Assembly (NCBI GenBank): GCA_001566745.1
Contig: KQ964431.1
Coordinates: 98,497 to 148,023, forward strand
DNA: 49,527 nucleotides
Source of the DNA: Conidiobolus coronatus NRRL 28638
Taxonomy: Eukaryota; Entomophthoromycota; Entomophthoromycetes; Entomophthorales; Conidiobolaceae
Reading direction: 5' to 3'
Part shown: piece by piece, positions 1 through 10,904 of the stretch
How the letters are laid out: each line of letters starts with the position of its first letter
Position numbering within the stretch: the first letter of the stretch is position 1
Made by a program: the position numbers and the translations under genes
The notes under the pieces: model-generated
Told to the model about the DNA's origin: nothing
Databases searched by the model: none
Seen by the model: only the letters and a program-made list of their open reading frames with translations

Positions 1-112
1 TAAAAGATACTGTTTAATAAGCTTTAAGCAACTAAAAATCAAAAATATTGCGAATAATCCATATAAAAGATTTTGGTCAAATTTGTCCTCGTTTTAACTA
101 GAATCTTTCATA
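1..112 (-). mobile_element. MITE family copy A (cut by window edge)
   Basis: This is the terminal part of the dispersed inverted-repeat element described at 11194-11456. It shows the subterminal blocks AGCAACTAAAAATCAAAAAT and GTCCTCGTTTTAACTAGAAT and finishes with TTTCATA at 112. Its other end lies outside the window. No coding capacity is visible, so it is a non-autonomous DNA element. Confidence 0.75.
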
Positions 113-634
113 TTATATATTTATAGAATTAGATTTTTTAAAATCTAACTAACTTTTTTTTTGAAATTTGAAGTTTTGTCAATTTTAATTATTGCGTTAA
201 TATATATATAATATACCACACCTAATAGCACGATTTAAACCTAATATAACCGCTATTCCTTATAAATTGTTAAACCTGATACAGTTAAATTATGCAAAAA
301 GCCAAATACTTGCTTTTTATAACCTGCATAAATTAAATTAAAATTATTCGGATTAAATGCATAGATCTTTGCTAGTTTAAACTTGATTTTTAACTAGTCA
401 TAGACTTAACAAATGGTGACTTGAGTTACTACAGGGTATTTACTAACTATATCAGAAATAGTAGAAACTTAAATGCAAATATTTGATTACATCATTTTTC
501 GATATAATTAATAATTTTTTGTAATACAGGAGGTGAATAATATTGCTACATTTAAAAATTTCAAATTATTAAATTTATATTAAATTTAATTTATAAGTTA
601 TTAATTATACTAAAAACTAATGGATAAAAGCGTA
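113..634. other. AT-rich intergenic
   Basis: This stretch lies between MITE copy A and the 3' end of the secreted Asn-rich gene. I see no ORF, RNA gene or promoter motif in it. Confidence 0.6.
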
Positions 635-1631
635 TTACAATAAAATATGTAATATTGTTAATAGACCAAGTATAGGAAGTGTAAAGGATAAACTGCTCTG
701 CTGATTTGCATTATTAAAAGAAAATGCTCTAGCTAAAATAAACTATTAGTTATTATGCAGTAATAAAAAAGCTTTAAACTTACGCGTTTTAGACCTATAA
801 AGTTTCATTCTAATATTGAAAGGATGGAAAGTACCGTTTGTACCTAAATAATCAGGTCCATTAACTGAGTCATAAATATAAAGGAGGTAGTCATTTGCTT
901 CAGGCATTGAATCGTAAAGATCAGTTACATTTTTTGATTTTGCGTCTAAAGTGAATGTAAAGGTTGAGGATGATAAGTTGGTGGCAATGGGGTATCTTGC
1001 AATGTTTCCTTTGACATAGCGTACGGCGAGTAAGTTAAAGCCAGTGGGAGTTTTCTTTGGCTTTTTGTCTTTTGCCCATTTCCATTCAAACTCGATAGTG
1101 TCTCCAATTGCGAATAATATACCTTGAACAGCTTCTAACCTCACTGGCTTTACTAATTGTATGGATATTCCTTGCTTGTCTTTATCCGCTACCCTACCAC
1201 TATTGGTACTGTTATTTTTCTTTGTGTCATTATTCTCATCATCGTTTGGCATATCTCCTTGATCCTTTTCACTATCCTTATTTTCATCTGACTTATTATC
1301 GTCTTTATTCTCTTCCTTATTATTTTCTTTATTATCTTTTGAATTGGACTCTTTCTCGTTGTTATTACTATCTCTATTATCTTCATTCTTCTTGCTATTA
1401 TCGGTTTTTTCTTTATCATTATTATTTTTGTTATTATCTTGATTTTTCTGATTGCTATCAGTGTTGCTATTTTGTGAATTTTGACCATTATCAACTTGGG
1501 TTGAGTTATTGTTTTGATCTATTAAAACGATAAGTATTTGGCAGAAGCGTCATTAAACTTAACCTACCTAAACCAATAACTATCCCTATGAGTAGTAGTT
1601 GAAAGAATACAATAAATTGTATCAATTTCAT
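635..1631 (-). CDS. secreted Asn/Asp/Lys-rich protein with Kre9/DUF7137-like domain and GPI-type tail
   Basis: Three exons (1568-1631, 784-1518, 635-732) give 298 residues. Intron 1 (1519-1567) starts GTAGG and intron 2 (733-783) starts GTAAGT with a CTAAT branch site. The protein starts MKLIQFIVFFQLLLIGIVIG, a signal peptide. A low-complexity stretch of about 90 residues dominated by N, D, K, E and S follows. The folded domain of about 125 residues contains IGDTIEFEWKW, PTGFNLLAV, YLLYIYD and GYLG-like DYLGTNGTF, which resembles the beta-sandwich domain of fungal GPI proteins (DUF7137, related to Kre9/Knh1). The last exon adds a hydrophobic tail (SFTLPILGLLTILHILL) ending at the stop, as in GPI-anchor signals. 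The likely location is the cell surface or the secretory/vacuolar membrane. Function is unknown. Family assignment is from motif memory and is moderate; the gene structure is firmer. Confidence 0.72.
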
Positions 1632-2932
1632 TTTTATAATTATCTTTAGATAAAAAAATTATTAGAAAAAAATTATTTTTAAACCGTTAAAGCTCAATTT
1701 ATACTGGTATCAAATCCTAATCTAATTAAATTTTAGATTAGCTCAACTTATTCATGCAAATTACAGTTGAATTAAAATTTTACTTTTATAAATTTAAGCA
1801 TTTATCACTCTATTGAATTACTAATTGGGTTAAAATATATTTGCGAACTAATTTAAATTCATCACACTTTCTGTTCACTAAAACATGAGGATTTTTTGTG
1901 GCATTAATCCACTCACTTGTCCATAACAAGATGTTCATTCTGTAATTCATCTCTCATCTTTTAATTAATTAATCCTCTTCGAGCCTCATCCAAATTATAT
2001 TTCATTCGATCTCTCTGTATCACCACAATGTTTTGACTTGTTATTGAGTCATAATAAATTCGTTAAATTTTAATAAAAACCGTGCTAAATTTGTGTTTAC
2101 TATATTCATAAGTTACTTTTTAGTTTTCGTGTTCTTATACTAAAATAGTATAGAAAAAAAGCATATTGAATCTTGATATTTTAATTTATTCCTATTTATT
2201 ATAATACATTAATAATCACTGTATTTATTAATGCATTAAACTGTAAGATGATGCGCAAATAGAGCTATGTAGTTAAATAATATTTCAAAATAGCAGATGT
2301 TTAGAAATTCCTTTTATTGGTATATAAACTAATTCACAAAGTTAGTCCAACTTAAGTATTCTCCAATATAAAAGTCAATACAAATGGTTGAATAATCTTA
2401 AATGTTAATATATATGCTTTATTTTAAATTATTTAACATAAATAGTATTTAGATTGTTTATAGTTTCTCTACCTATAACGACTAAGCTATTTAAAATATA
2501 TTAAGCAGCAGAGCTTAAGTAAGATAAACATATTTAAAAATAGAAGATAGAATATATAAAACCACTCTATCCAAAGTATAAGTTGACTAAAGCTTTATAG
2601 AACAGCAAATATTTGCAATATTTTTGTAAATTTATCTGAAAATTTTTTACAAGCTAAACAAAAAACTTAGCAATCAATAAAAGCGTTTTTATCATTAAAT
2701 TTCTCAAATATAAACAGTCTAAAGGTGTAATTATTTATTAACTAATTTTAATTTTTGACGATGCACCTTATTGGCATAGTTATAATATTCAAGAATATAA
2801 ACCATTTAATTTAATCAGGAACTATAAGGACTAGTCAAGTTAAGCTAGTCTAGAGATATTTACTAAAAATGATAAAAATAAGCTTTATTATATTATACGG
2901 GTTTTAAGATTAATTGATTAATTGTAATTAAG
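1632..2932. other. AT-rich intergenic, nothing recognised
   Basis: About 1.3 kb lies between the 5' end of the secreted protein gene and the 3' end of MSP1. I see no ORF of interest, RNA gene, repeat copy or ATCCCATAA motif. Confidence 0.6.
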
Positions 2933-4311
2933 TTAATCTTGGGGCTCTTCTGGTAACTCTGATAGCTTGACATTAACCAAATTATTCAACTTATCATCAG
3001 AGTGAATATGACCAAGTCTCATTGCAGATTCTAATACATCATTGGTCTTCAAGGGACGAGCCTCTAATGGTTCACCGTTATATGATTGGTTAGATTCTGA
3101 GCGTTGGAGTTTAATACACTCTTTAACAGGAATCATAGAGGCATCTCTACAAACTTCCTTAAGGTCACTACCTGAAAGCCCTTCTGTTATATCTGCTAAT
3201 AAATCAAAATCAAAATCTTCAGCAAGCTTGGAATCTTTAAGGATGAGCTTTAAAATAGCCTGGCGTTGTTCTTTTTGTGGGGGTTGAATACTGAACTTTT
3301 TGGGCATTCTTCGTAAAATAGCTTGGTCAATGTCAGAAGGACGATTGGTAGCTCCTAAAATCATAATTCTGGTGTTAGCACCGGATGTAAGACCATCCCA
3401 AAGGGTCATAAATTCAGCCTTTAACATCCCTGTGACTTCATGATCATTGGATCTTCTCTCTCTCAAGAAAGAGTCAATTTCATCGATAAATATAATACAA
3501 GGTTGGATCTTATAGGCTAGAGAAAAGAGACCAGCTACGAGCTTGTTAGATTCTCCATACCATTTATCAGTGAGGGTAGATACTTTCATGTTGATAAAAG
3601 TAGCTCCGGATTCTTTGGCCAAAGCCTTTGCTAACATAGTTTTACCACAGCCTAAATATCCAAAAGTTATTATAATGCTAGTAGTTGTTTGTTATATACT
3701 ATATATTACCTGGAGGACCATATAATAAAACACCCTTAGGAGGAGTTAATAAAGAATTAGACTGCGAGAATAATTCTGGATAACGTAAAGGATAAATAAC
3801 GGTTTCATTTAAATCGTCAATAATATGATTTAATCCTTTGAGAGTAAAATGAGTTAAAAAGATAATTTTGAATAATTTTGAATAAAAATACCTCCAATAT
3901 CTAAATTAAAAACATATTAATAAAAATTATAACAAAAGCTTAGATTCGATTTTTACCTTCAAAAGTAGTAGGAATTTCGTCGGGATGAACCAATTCAGTG
4001 GCTATAACTTGTTCATAATCTGTCAATTTCAAATCTTTAATCTAAGTAAACTAAATAAATTATCAAGCTTAAATACTCAAAAGTATAATTCTTACTCCAT
4101 AACGGTCCAATAAGGTTTTAGCCTTTGCTTCGGCTTCCTTTTTCTTATCTTTGTTAGGGTCTAAACTACTCATTACATATTTTAAACCATAAAAGAATAA
4201 GACTTGAGAAACTAAAAATAAGGCAACTATTGAAAGGTTAGTATTTTTCTGATTGCTTAATTTATAAAATCAATTACTCTCAGTCACGTATTTTCTATTT
4301 GTCGATTGCAT
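2933..4311 (-). CDS. MSP1: Msp1/ATAD1 AAA-ATPase, tail-anchored protein extractase
   Basis: Msp1 pulls mislocalised tail-anchored proteins out of the mitochondrial outer membrane and peroxisomes. Six exons (4288-4311, 4096-4248, 3957-4041, 3892-3900, 3710-3835, 2933-3651) give 371 residues, close to the 360-370 typical of the family. An N-terminal membrane helix (about residues 12-32, [18 protein letters not shown]) is followed by the linker, the DIGGL motif, Walker A GPPGCGKT (Lys136), Walker B IIFIDEID (Asp189, Glu190), the pore-loop region KWYGESNK, sensor ATNRP and the arginine-finger RRMP. Exon 4 is only 9 nt and encodes part of DIGG. The first intron is uncertain because its donor would be GTGACT; the exon downstream of it is well supported because it carries the membrane helix in frame. 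ATCCCATAA lies about 215 bases upstream. Confidence 0.92.
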
Positions 4312-4834
4312 TTTAATATTTTTAATTTTGCTTAAAAATATTCAATATAAAAATAATAATATAAGATAAAAATTAAATGTGATTGATATTATACTAATAA
4401 AGCTTTTCTAAATAGTATTTTAAGAGAGAATATATTAAGTTATTAATATTAAAGGTTAATTGAGGGGAGCTGTGATCTGTGGATTTAATTTAGTTTTCAA
4501 CTGATAATCCTTATTTGGTAAATTTTTATGGGATTAGTAGGGAGTTAATCGTAGCATGTGAAAGTTGTTGGATTGGTCAAGCATAAGATGCTATCTCACA
4601 CCATTTACTATTGAGTAACATTGTTCAATTATTTTAATTAGGTGGCTTCTTACTCATTTCGCTTTATAACTATATGCCTATAGCCTAAACATTAAATTCA
4701 ACATGAGCATGTTTAAACTTTGAAGGGAAATACCATTACTTAAATGGGAATTAGCAAACATAAGCAGATATATCTTCTTTAGATTAGTAAGAAGAAGCTT
4801 TAATTAAATAATTTTATTGGTTTAAATATTGACA
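4312..4834. other. intergenic, MSP1 5' region and KAS 3' region
   Basis: This holds the ATCCCATAA motif at 4526-4534 belonging to MSP1. Otherwise it is AT-rich sequence without recognisable features. Confidence 0.6.
4526..4534 (-). promoter_or_regulatory. ATCCCATAA motif upstream of MSP1
   Basis: A perfect nonamer in the sense orientation of MSP1, about 215 bases before the inferred ATG. See the family-wide finding on this motif. Function as a promoter element is inferred from recurrence only. Confidence 0.5.
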
Positions 4835-6416
4835 CTATTCAAATTTACCAAAGCATAAACTAGCATTTGTACCTCCAAATCCGAAAGAATTGCTGAGAGC
4901 ATATTTGATATCAGCATTTTGAGATGTTTTGGGAACTAAATTGATTTCCATACCAGTTTGAGAAGGCTCAGGGTTTTCTAAGTTTAGTGTAGGTGGTAAA
5001 ACTCCGTTATATAGAGCTAATATGGTATAAATAGATTCAACAGCGCCAGCAGCTCCAAGTAAATGACCAATTGCACCTTTAGAGGATGATACTGCTAATT
5101 TTTGGTCTCTTAAATGAGCGGATGAACCAAACAGTCTTTCGATTGCTAGTCTTTCCAAAGCATCTCCTAAAAAGGTTTATTAGAAAAGTCTATATTATAA
5201 AATTAATAATTACCTTTAGGAGTTGAAGTAGCATGAGCATTAATATAACCAATTTGCTCAGGATTGAGCTGGGCAGTTTCTAATGCTCTTTGCATAGCAC
5301 GATATGCTCCTCTAGCATCGTCAGGGGGAGAAGTAATATGGTGAGCATCTCCAGAAAGACCATAGCCTTTTATTTCAGCATATATGCGTGCTCCTCTTTG
5401 CTTGGCATGCTCTAACTCTTCTAAAACTATAGCACCAGCACCTTCCCCGATTACAAACCCATCACGCTTAGAGTCGAATGGACGAGAGGCTTGTCCTGGA
5501 GCATCGTTGAAAGATGTTGACAAAGATTTTGCTCTGCCAAATCCAGCATATGATAGTGGATTAAGAGATGACTCTGAACCACCAGCAACCATTACCTTAG
5601 CGTCGCCATGAAGAATGAAACGATATGCGTCGCCAATAGAGTGTGCACCAGTTGTGCAGGCTGTAGAAACAGAGTGATTAGGTCCCTATAAAAATATAAA
5701 GTTAACACATACTTTAAGATGATGATTATACTTACTCTGAAACCATATTTAATAGTGATATGACCAGCTGCCATGTTAACTAAAATTCTAGGAACAAAAA
5801 ATGGGCTAACTTTGTTATAGTTCTATATTGGAGTTTTGTTATTATATTAGCTATATAAGAATTGAAAATGAATTACGCCATTGTCTAAATGCTTGTATGT
5901 GTTTACAGTGTCCATTAGTGAGCCTATTCCAGATCCAAAGCATATACCCTATTATTTTTTAGTAATATAATAGAAAAGGCAATTGAAAAACTTACAGTGT
6001 TAATACAATCATCTTCAGACTTGGGAAACCAAGAAGAATCGGTGAGAGCTTGGTGAGCTGCTGAAACTCCATATTTAATGAACTTGGGCATCAATCTATC
6101 ATCCTTAAAAATTGTTAACTAGAGTAAATATGAGATAGAATGTAATTACTAATAAGCCTTCTAGTCCAGTAGCATCAAAATCAACAACACCTCCAATTCT
6201 AGAATTAGACTTTTGAGGAAGGTTCAATTCTTCAAGTCTTTCCAACTCAGCTTTATTTTTAGAGTCTTTTAAGTTTTCTTTCTTTGAAGCGTAATAGTGA
6301 TCAAGATTTACAATACCATGCTGAGAGCCTAATAACTTTGCCCAATTGGAAGCAACAGTATTTCCTAAAGGAGTCACTAAACCTAAGCCTGTGATTACAA
6401 CTCTTTTGTTAAACAT
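4835..6416 (-). CDS. CEM1: mitochondrial 3-oxoacyl-ACP synthase (Cem1/OXSM type)
   Basis: This condensing enzyme of mitochondrial type II fatty-acid synthesis elongates acyl-ACP with malonyl-ACP, the route to octanoyl-ACP for lipoate. Six exons (6150-6416, 5996-6103, 5877-5948, 5736-5822, 5214-5685, 4835-5166) give 445 residues, the family length. The Cys-His-His triad is complete: Cys188 in [10 protein letters not shown], His329 in NAHATSTP and His370 in [12 protein letters not shown], with Lys365. [17 protein letters not shown] and the C-terminal [13 protein letters not shown] are also typical. The protein starts straight into the domain ([18 protein letters not shown]), as yeast Cem1 does, with no separate presequence. 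The intron at 6104-6149 could instead end at an earlier TAG and still stay in frame; the longer version was chosen for its branch site. A one-mismatch ATCCCATAA motif lies 112 bases upstream. Confidence 0.93.
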
Positions 6417-6527
6417 TTAATATAAAACTGATTTCTAAGATATTTATTATAGTTTTATTTAATATTGAAGTTAAAAAATAATGACTTGGTTTACATATAT
6501 TAATACTATTACATTTTGAGCCTAAGT

Positions 6528-6536
6528 TTATGGGAC
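6528..6536 (-). promoter_or_regulatory. ATCCCATAA-like motif upstream of the KAS gene
   Basis: The sense sequence is GTCCCATAA, one mismatch, 112 bases before the ATG. Its position and orientation match the perfect copies at other genes. Confidence 0.4.
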
Positions 6537-6564
6537 AAAATTATAATCGATTTTTAACTTGTTA

Positions 6565-6831
6565 TATGAAAGATTCTAGTTAAAACGAGGACAAATTTGT
6601 CCAAAATTCTTTATATGGGCTGTTCGCAATATTTTTGATTTTTAGTTGCTTAAAACTTATTAAAGAGTAACTTTTATTACTCAAAGTTGATAATATAGTA
6701 TTAACATACTATATTATTATCAATTCTCTATTAAATAAGGACTATACAGGATGAAAATTCGGTTATAAAAAATAAAAATTTTGAACTGAGCTCTTATAAA
6801 ATTTGAATCAAATTAACCAGAACTACTCATA
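6565..6831 (-). mobile_element. MITE family copy B, full length
   Basis: A 267-bp element starting TATGAAAGATTCTAGTTAAA and ending GAACTACTCATA. The two ends are inverted repeats of the family consensus, and both termini carry TA, as expected for Tc1/mariner-type TA target duplication. It is oriented opposite to copy C: the AACGAGGACAAATTTGTCC side is on the left and the GAACTGAGCTC side on the right. It has no coding capacity. Confidence 0.8.
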
Positions 6832-8243
6832 TAAATTTATGTGATTACACAATATGATTAAACTTCTTGATTATTATATATACAACTTCATTTTCCTATA
6901 AACTGTAGCTTATATCCGAGTGTCACAATTAGGCTCTCTAAATATGACTTAAGCCTTCATATCCTAAAAATAAAGCTATAATATATTTGAAAATAATTTT
7001 AATTTCGATATATGTAATTTGATATATATAATTTATAATTAAAAAATTAGCATATTATTTTAAAACTAGAAACTACCTGAAATATAATATACACATTATA
7101 TATCAAAAAAATTAAAAAAGAATAGCTAACTTCAATCATGACACCTGGTGGCATGGTATAAGAAGAGAGATTACATTGTATTTTAGCTTAACTTTGAATT
7201 TAATTTTAGACTCACGAGTATACAACGATGGAAATCAAATAGAGCTCATATTAAGTTTATTTCATTAATAGTAATATCATGTAGAAATAGATTGTTCTAA
7301 AATCCTATCATAACACTAATTTCTCCAATAAAACACATAATTATTTTTTGCACCACAATATATAATTAATATTGTTTCATATTTATTATAGATAAGCCAA
7401 AGCCTTATCTTAGCTTTGTTGACTAGTAAAATTCTGTATATTTAACAGACTTGCTAAGAAAAGTGACTATATTTTTGCTAAATCGCATGAGATTGAAATG
7501 GTACTCTATTCTTACTAATCTTAATAGTTTTTTATAAAACCAGCTTTCAACTGATGTAACTGATTGATTATGATTTTCGAAAATTAATTTAAAGAGATAA
7601 TCTATTATGAAAGTAAATATTTAATTATTATAAAGTTAGCTGGTCTAATAAAAGATTAAATAATAATTAACTTTTAAACCAATTAAACTTAAACTTTTTT
7701 GAGTTTTAAAGCGAAAGCGCTGCGAGCTACAGCCCTACCCCGCTCGCCCCGAATTACCATAACCCTTCCCAACACATCAATTTCAAAGTGTTAAATTAAT
7801 GAATGATTGTCACGCAGAAGAGGATCTAGGCATCAAATGAATGCCTGTTAGCTCAGGAGTAATATCTTTAATACTATAAATCCATACATATCCTACTCTT
7901 TGATTTTTATATCAAACGTCATTTCTTAAATGTAATTCATCATAAAGTTTGATATAATCTATTGCATAACAAATTCTTTTTTATGCATCAGATTTCCATT
8001 TGGTTTATTTGGATAGAAACGATTTTTATGATTATAATGCTTTGAATAGGTGAAATATGAGTAATAATCATATCATATGTGTTATTCTAGCTACTAAAAT
8101 AAGTCCATATTATCACTACCCTAATTAACCAATCAGATCATTGCATAGTAGAGTATGTGCCATCTATTTTTATTAAAATTAATTTAGCTTGAACAAAAAT
8201 CAAGTATAGTGGACTGCATTACTAAATTGGGATTGACTGGGTG

Positions 8244-9745
8244 ATGGGTATAAATAACCGATTTCCCCTCCTCAGTTTAATTATTCTAAATTTAATTCTA
8301 TTTACAAAAGCTTTAAATAATACTATGTCTTCAACCTCTAGAGTTGACCAATCTATCTATGAAGATGGTGACGTTTTATGTCACTGGGACCTTCCTAAAA
8401 AAGTGAAAAATAAGCTTAAGTTTCCTCACGAGCCAGAACGCCCCAACAAGCAATATATTGTTAGGGGAGAGTGTCCCTTTAACGCAGAACCCCCTTTGAG
8501 ACAGCTTGTAGAAGAGTATATCACTAGTAAAGATGTGTTTTTCAAGAGAAACCATGGCCCAATCCCTCTAATCGACGAAAATACTCACAAAGTGTCAGTG
8601 TGTGGACTTGTACCTAAGCCGTTTGACTTATCTATGGACGCTATTAAAAATAACTATAGCAAGCTTAGAATTTTAGCTGCTCTTCAGGTAAACCTTCCTT
8701 TATTAACTTTCTAGATAGAAATTAACGTGAATTAAGTGCGCAGGTAACCGTAGAAATGGATTAGATAAAGTCAAAACTGTTAAAGGTGTTATCTGGGGAC
8801 CTGGTACTATTGCCAACTCATACTGGGCTGGTGCTCCTCTTCGTGAAATCCTCATTGAAGCCGGTCTATCCCCTAATGGAGATGGGTGGATGGGTAAAGA
8901 CTTTCACATTTGGATGGAGTCATACGGACCTTGCGAAGAAGATAAAGTATATGGAAGTAGTATTCCTCTAGAAACAGCTATGGATCCTTGCAAAGATGTT
9001 ATTTTAGCTTATGAAATGAACGATGAAATAATGTCTAGAGATCATGGATTCCCTGTTAGAATGATTTGTCCAGGTATTACTAATATATATAATTTCCTTT
9101 TATTATATATTCTAACTATTCAAAAACAGGTATTATCGGTGCTAGATCTGTTAAATACTTGGCTAAAATAGAGGTCAGGGAAAAGGAAAGTCCTGCTTTT
9201 TATCAACAGAGAGATTATAAAATTCTACCACCAGAGGTATTAAACAATTTTTATTCTATATTGTCACTCTAACTCATTATTAGGCTAATGATCAAAACTT
9301 GGAAGAATATTGGGATCGATGTGAGTCTATTCAAGAAATGAACGTTCAATCAGTTATCTGCACTCCTTCAGAGCAAAACCCCTTAACAGATTCAAATATC
9401 GTCAAAGGTTATGCTATCTCAGGGGGAGGTAGAAAGATTATTAGAGTTGAAGTCTCATTAGATATGGGCGAGACATGGCTAATTGCCAAGTTACACCAAG
9501 AAAAAACAGGCCATGGATATTGGTCATGGTGTCTGTGGCAAGTCGAAGTCAAGTCTTTGAAGAATGTCTCCAAAATCATTTGCAGAGCTTGTAATTAATA
9601 CCTTTATTTCTAATAGAATTATACTAACATTATTTTAGGGGATTCATCTTCTAATACGCAACCTTGCGAGCCTATTTGGAATTACAGAGGAGTTATGAAT
9701 AATAGCTGGGATATTGTGCAATTAATGCAAAATCCCAAGATCTAA
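8244..9745 (+). CDS. sulfite oxidase (molybdopterin enzyme, no cytochrome b5 domain)
   Basis: This enzyme oxidises sulfite to sulfate at a molybdenum cofactor. Five exons (8244-8687, 8737-9073, 9130-9236, 9284-9590, 9639-9745) give 433 residues. The Moco domain carries [17 protein letters not shown] and the Mo-ligating cysteine in [10 protein letters not shown] (Cys149). [27 protein letters not shown] and [12 protein letters not shown] follow. The dimerisation domain follows with [25 protein letters not shown] and PIWNYRGV. There is no b5 haem domain, so it is organised like plant sulfite oxidase. The first ATG gives a hydrophobic stretch ([13 protein letters not shown]), possibly a signal or targeting segment. 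The in-frame ATG at about residue 28 (MSSTSRVDQ) would give a soluble form. No ATCCCATAA motif lies upstream. The only TATA-like run (GTATAAATAA) falls at the start codon, which favours the second ATG. Confidence 0.92.
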
Positions 9746-10318
9746 CCCAGCTAATCCACTTTCCCGCTAACAAAAGGAACTTAAATGTTCAGAGTATCTT
9801 GTACTGAGTCGAACTCCTTAGATTTTTGACAATAATTCGAATAAATTAAATTCAAATTAAAATACCATTGATATTTCAGCAAGTCATAGTTGCTATATTT
9901 TTAGAATACTGATGTAATTAAATGAGCAATCTGACTATTAATAGATAAGATGTCTAAAGATAACTATTTTTTATATAAAAAGATTTTGCAGCTCATATTT
10001 ATTGACTGCTTAAAAAGTCGAAAGCTAGATATATTAAAATCATAGTTTATAAAATGGCAAATATTAAACCCTATTATAATAACATCACCTTTAAGCATAT
10101 ATATTTTTTATAACACAAGCTATATATTCATAGCTTCAAATAAAAAAATATATTAGAAAAAGTTATGACGCTGACTATGTTATACGTTTTCCAATTAATT
10201 TTATATCATCTTATCACCAATTTGATAACTAATTCGAGTCTGCATAATCATCAAATATTTATTTCTGATATAAAATTAGTTTTTATTTTTATTAGTATTA
10301 GTAGTATGATAAAAATAT
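9746..10318. other. convergent intergenic, nothing recognised
   Basis: AT-rich sequence between the convergent 3' ends of the sulfite oxidase and Asterix genes. I see no RNA gene or repeat copy. Confidence 0.6.
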
Positions 10319-10806
10319 TTAATCCATCAATTGAGGCTCCAATAACAAAGGAATATATTGAATAGTCAAGCTAACAATAGCAAACCTATAAAAATGTTAA
10401 TCTAAATTATAAACCGATGATAAGACTAAATTACATGAAGGTAGTCCAAAAAGGCTTCTTCTCGTTAGAGCTAGTCAATACCTTTTCATTAATAGAACCA
10501 CAGAGGGCTAAGAATAAAGAACCCCAACTGGCCCAGCGATTCTAAAAATGGAATGTTTTGTTAATAAAGCGCATTCTGTTTTATTATAAATTAATATTTA
10601 TAGCTTACCCTCATAACAAAACCTAATAAAGCTAAAAAGATGGAGAGATGAGTAAAATGAATAAAATAACATTAAGCTAAATTACATAATAAAACGGCTC
10701 CAACGGTGAATAATTCATTATCAGCTTGGTCAGGTTGGATTTCAACTGGGATGTGGAAGTGAATAACTTGATCGACTCTTCTTGGATCGGATTTTGAACT
10801 AGACAT
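10319..10806 (-). CDS. Asterix (WDR83OS/PAT10 family), PAT complex subunit
   Basis: Asterix is a small ER membrane protein that with CCDC47 forms the PAT complex, an intramembrane chaperone of the multipass translocon. Four exons (10686-10806, 10609-10631, 10435-10541, 10319-10385) give 105 residues, matching the approximately 106 of animal Asterix. The family signatures are SDPRR at the N terminus and three hydrophobic segments: TVGAVLLSLLGFVM, RWASWGSLFLALCGSI and FAIVSLTIQYIPLLLEP. Exon 2 is only 23 nt. If the last intron (10386-10434, with GATTAAC before TATAG) were missed, translation would stop at ATG-TAA and lose the third helix. The third helix and the LEPQ tail fit the family's conserved C-terminal region, supporting the splice. 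A perfect ATCCCATAA lies 90 bases upstream. Confidence 0.85.
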
Positions 10807-10895
10807 TGTTTATTTATTAAATTAAATTTTCTAGATTTTAGCTAAGTTTGATTTGGACTTGGCTAAGACTAGTATTAAAATCTGTTTAGTTTTAT

Positions 10896-10904
10896 TTATG
10901 GGAT
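10896..10904 (-). promoter_or_regulatory. ATCCCATAA motif upstream of Asterix gene
   Basis: A perfect nonamer in the sense orientation, 90 bases before the ATG. Confidence 0.55.

Larger units (their letters stand above)
6417..8243. other. intergenic with MITE copy B and a small GC-rich island
   Basis: This stretch holds a motif copy (6528-6536), MITE copy B (6565-6831) and a short GC-rich patch around 7709-7760 that is not part of any ORF I can support. The remainder is AT-rich with no recognised feature. Confidence 0.6.

Noticed and set aside
1189-1494. Lys/Ile-rich minus-strand reading frame
   Set aside because: It is another frame of the same low-complexity exon; the signal peptide and domain join to a different frame.
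1108-1533. Tyr/Leu/Cys-rich plus-strand reading frame
   Set aside because: It is the complement of the Asn/Asp/Lys-rich coding stretch of the minus-strand secreted protein; its composition is an artefact of that repeat.
5806-5876. Longer intron in the KAS gene ending at the TAG before CCCATTT
   Set aside because: It shifts the frame. Ending the intron at 5823 keeps frame and yields [12 protein letters not shown], which fits the family.
10165-10365. 66-residue plus-strand reading frame
   Set aside because: It is AT-rich with no promoter motif and overlaps the last exon of Asterix on the other strand.
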